Source: Sphingomonas mali NBRC 15500 (GTDB lineage: Bacteria; Pseudomonadota; Alphaproteobacteria; Sphingomonadales; Sphingomonadaceae). From it: 64,000 nt of DNA. Position numbers and translations under genes: made by a program. The notes under the pieces were generated by a model that was given only the letters and a program-made list of their open reading frames with translations, was not told the DNA's origin and made no database searches. This document shows, piece by piece, positions 62,148 to 64,000 of the stretch; within the stretch, counting starts at the first letter, position 1; each line of letters begins with the position of its first letter. The stretch covers positions 182,228 through 246,227 of the forward strand of contig NZ_BCYX01000003.1 of the NCBI RefSeq assembly GCF_001598415.1. Direction: 5' to 3'.

Positions 62148-62492
62148 ATGAAGTTGTTCCTTGCTGCGGCGGCCGCCATGATCGCGATGCCCGCGATCAC
62201 GCAAAATACGCCCGCGCCGCCACCCGATCCGCAGACCGCCCCGGCGCCTGCACCCGATGCCAGCGCACCGCCTGCCGCGCCGTTGCCCGCTCCGCCAGGA
62301 CCGCCGGCCGGCCCCGCGAATATGGTCATGGGTCCGCCGACGCCGGTCGTACAGCCGCTCCCGGACGCCGCGGCGCCCGCTACCGGTGCCGATGTGCCGA
62401 TGTGCACCAAGACCGTCGTCGATCATTGTATGGAACGCTCCAACGCCAGGGGCGAACGCCTGCATTCGACGCCGCGTCCTCACGGTAAATAA
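62148..62492 (+). CDS. Small secreted Pro/Ala-rich protein with CxxxxxDHCxER tail (copy 1)
   Basis: A 114-residue exported protein. Signal peptide MKLFLAAAAAMIAMPAI, then a long Pro/Ala-rich spacer (about 20-85) and the C-terminal motif MCTKTVVDHCMERSNARG, whose two Cys probably pair in the periplasm. AGGAGAG precedes ATG 62148. A second gene with the same architecture starts 65 bp downstream. I know no named family. The low-complexity spacer suggests a wall-spanning or adhesin-like linker with a short functional tip. Confidence 0.7.
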   Translation: MKLFLAAAAAMIAMPAITQNTPAPPPDPQTAPAPAPDASAPPAAPLPAPPGPPAGPANMVMGPPTPVVQPLPDAAAPATGADVPMCTKTVVDHCMERSNARGERLHSTPRPHGK

Positions 62493-62557
62493 TGGCTTTT
62501 TGCCGCACCGGTCGGGACGGGCTAATGCCCGCCCCGCCGGGAATCGAGTAGACCGTC

Positions 62558-62848
62558 ATGAAAATCATCCTATTCGCCGCCATTGCCACGCTCGCGGTCC
62601 CCGCCTTGGCACATGGAGAACCGCAATCGTCGCAAGCACCGGCGACGATGACCACCGACAACACCGCGCCGACGCCGGGCGGCTATGCACCACCGCCCGC
62701 ACCGCCACCGCCACCAGGTGCCACGGTCGTGTTCAAGGAAGCGCCGGCGCCCGACGTCGCCTTTCCGCCGCCGGCCCCCCTCGCCAATTATCCGGTGTGC
62801 AAACGCGGACAGTTCGACCACTGCGTAGAGCGCAACAGTCCCAAATAA
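62558..62848 (+). CDS. Small secreted Pro/Ala-rich protein with CxxxxxDHCxER tail (copy 2)
   Basis: A 96-residue protein with signal peptide MKIILFAAIATLAVPALAHG, a Pro/Ala-rich spacer (PGGYAPPPAPPPPPGA) and the tail VCKRGQFDHCVERNSPK, sharing the Cys-x5-Asp-His-Cys-x-Glu-Arg pattern of the preceding gene. It ends 30 bp before a strong terminator. The two are tandem paralogues of unknown function. Confidence 0.7.
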   Translation: MKIILFAAIATLAVPALAHGEPQSSQAPATMTTDNTAPTPGGYAPPPAPPPPPGATVVFKEAPAPDVAFPPPAPLANYPVCKRGQFDHCVERNSPK

Positions 62849-62878
62849 CCGCATAAGACGGGTCGTAAGCTCCCCTTT

Positions 62879-62914
62879 CCCGGCGCGGGTCGGCACAACC
62901 CGCGCCGGGTTTTT
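62879..62914 (+). terminator. Strong intrinsic terminator
   Basis: A perfect 12-bp GC stem (CCCGGCGCGGGT / ACCCGCGCCGGG) with a 7-base loop and a run of five T, 30 bp after the second small secreted-protein gene. Confidence 0.93.
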
Positions 62915-62990
62915 CGTGTTTGCGGTACGGCGGGGTTGCACGACGCGCGCCTTTGGCTAGGAAGCGCTCAAACCATTCAGGGAGCACTTC

Positions 62991-63890
62991 ATGAGCATCC
63001 GTTTCGACGACAAGGTCGCAATCGTCACCGGCGCAGGCGGCGGCCTGGGTCGCGAATATGCGCTGGCGCTGGCGGCACGCGGCGCGAAGGTGGTCGTCAA
63101 CGACCTGGGCGGCGCGCGCGACGGCACCGGTCATTCCGACGCGGCGCTCAAAGTCGTCGAGGAGATCAAGGCCGCGGGCGGCGAGGCGATGTCGAACGGC
63201 GGCAGCGTCACCGAATATGAGCAGATGGTCGAGATGGTCGCAAAGGCCAAGGAAGCCTGGGGCGGCGTCCACATCCTGATCAACAATGCCGGTGTGCTGC
63301 GCGACAAGAGCTTCGCCAATATGGAGCCGGCCGATTTCAAGTTCGTCGTCGACGTCCACCTCAACGGATCGGCCAATTGCACCAAGGCGGTATGGGCGAC
63401 GATGCGCGAACAGGCCTATGGGCGCGTCCTCATGACCGCCTCGTCGACCGGGCTGTTCGGCAATTTCGGCCAGGCCAATTACGGCGCCGCCAAGCTCGGC
63501 CTCGCCGGGCTGACCAAGACGCTCTACCTCGAAGGCGCGAAGTACAACATCAAGGTCAATACGATCGCGCCGACTGCCGGCACGCGGATGACCGAGGATC
63601 TGTTCCCGGCGGAGGCGTTCAAGGCGTTCGCGCCGGAGAAGGTCGCCCCCGCCGCGCTCTATCTGGTCAGCGAGGACGCGCCGACCAACGCGATCGTCGG
63701 CGCCGGCGCCGGCGTGTTCCAGGCTGCCTATGTCACGCTGACCCAGGGCAAGCTGCTGACCGGCGACGACCTGTCGCCCGAAGGCGTCGCCGCGCATTGG
63801 GCCGAGATCACCGACCGCACCGGTGAGTTAACCCCGCAATCGGGCAACGAGCAATCGATGTCGATCATGAAGAAGCTGACCGGTGGCTGA
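62991..63890 (+). CDS. SDR family dehydrogenase, 3-hydroxyacyl-CoA dehydrogenase-like (17-beta-HSD type 4 branch)
   Basis: A 299-residue short-chain dehydrogenase. Cofactor loop AIVTGAGGGLGREYALALAARGAKVVVNDLGGARDGTGHS, NNAG in ILINNAGVLRDKSFANM, catalytic Ser in MTASSTG, and Tyr-x3-Lys in NYGAAKLGLAGL. The DLGGARDGTGHSDAALKVVEEIKAAGGEA segment matches the dehydrogenase half of peroxisomal multifunctional enzyme type 2, acting on (3R)-hydroxyacyl-CoA. The hydratase domain is absent here. A ribosome site (GGGAGC) precedes the ATG; no operon partner is visible. Confidence 0.9.
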   Translation: MSIRFDDKVAIVTGAGGGLGREYALALAARGAKVVVNDLGGARDGTGHSDAALKVVEEIKAAGGEAMSNGGSVTEYEQMVEMVAKAKEAWGGVHILINNAGVLRDKSFANMEPADFKFVVDVHLNGSANCTKAVWATMREQAYGRVLMTASSTGLFGNFGQANYGAAKLGLAGLTKTLYLEGAKYNIKVNTIAPTAGTRMTEDLFPAEAFKAFAPEKVAPAALYLVSEDAPTNAIVGAGAGVFQAAYVTLTQGKLLTGDDLSPEGVAAHWAEITDRTGELTPQSGNEQSMSIMKKLTGG

Positions 63891-63900
63891 GTCCTAAAAT

Positions 63901-63964
63901 CCTCCCCGTTTACGGGGAGGGGGACCGCGCGGCGTGAGCCGCGTGGTGGAGGGGGCCCTCCACC
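63901..63964. repeat. REP-like element of three hairpins
   Basis: Three perfect inverted repeats in a row: CCTCCCCGT/ACGGGGAGG (63901-63920), CGCGGC/GCCGCG (63928-63943) and GGTGGAGGG/CCCTCCACC (63945-63964). Elements of this look occur in many intergenic spaces of sphingomonad and related genomes, from memory. It is 10 bp after the SDR stop. Confidence 0.7.
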
Positions 63965-64000
63965 GCTGACCTCCTGGCTTGTTGCTCGTTCGTCGCGGGG

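Noticed and set aside
1..64000. tRNA, rRNA and CRISPR
   Set aside because: I read both strands for cloverleaf ends, rRNA-like blocks and regular repeat-spacer patterns and saw none. Short divergent ncRNAs could be missed without covariance models.

Overview
The window is high-GC alphaproteobacterial DNA, most likely chromosomal and from a sphingomonad (Sphingomonas or a close relative). This is inferred from gene content and not from any search: a TonB receptor with two tryptophan-halogenase-like genes, HPr-rel-A genes, the rpmH-rnpA-yidD-yidC-engB housekeeping order, and a phoR-pstSCAB-phoU-phoB operon with the enlarged PstC/PstA of this class. No rRNA, tRNA or CRISPR array was recognised.

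Layout. 1-10.9 kb is a carbohydrate-linked block: the end of a GH35/DUF5597 beta-galactosidase-like gene, a LacI regulator, a ketoglutarate-semialdehyde-type aldehyde dehydrogenase, and on the minus strand a TonB receptor followed by two overlapping flavin-dependent halogenase-like genes. LacI-type operator candidates lie before the dehydrogenase and the receptor. 10.9-12.0 kb holds two tandem DUF805 membrane proteins. 12.3-17.7 kb is comM split in two by a 3,870-bp IS1595-type element (13076-16945) with 24-bp perfect inverted ends and an 8-bp target duplication. Besides the transposase, the element carries a KilA-N protein, a DUF6471 protein, a membrane protein and a small unknown protein. 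17.9-25.8 kb is a two-component system plus a tripartite RND efflux pump.

26.0-29.2 kb is the ribosome/membrane-insertion cluster (rpmH, rnpA, yidD, yidC, engB), followed by an M28 peptidase, a medium-chain oxidoreductase, a LysR/carboxymuconolactone-decarboxylase divergent pair, and an SH3-domain exported protein. 34.1-38.1 kb is a two-gene signalling unit: a double-domain KaiC-like ATPase and a PAS-GAF hybrid kinase. A GST, a globin, and a PiT phosphate transporter next to a NUDIX-DUF47 fusion follow. 41.6-50.8 kb contains a cupin, dapE, an XRE regulator, a P450, glmS with a coupled 44-aa membrane ORF, an RHH/PIN toxin-antitoxin pair, glmU and a phosphoglycolate phosphatase-like gene.

50.8-54.8 kb is a minus-strand set of exported proteins and an HPr-rel-A module (PqqD-like, HprK-related kinase, nucleotidyltransferase, and a possible exported substrate). 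54.9-62.1 kb is the complete phosphate-sensing and uptake operon with a candidate Pho box before pstS. Two related small secreted proteins, a strong terminator, an SDR dehydrogenase and a three-hairpin REP-like repeat close the window.

Best leads for unusual biology: the comM-disrupting element with its passenger genes, the HPr-rel-A cluster with its candidate substrate, the KaiC/hybrid-kinase pair, and the NUDIX-DUF47 fusion beside a phosphate transporter.
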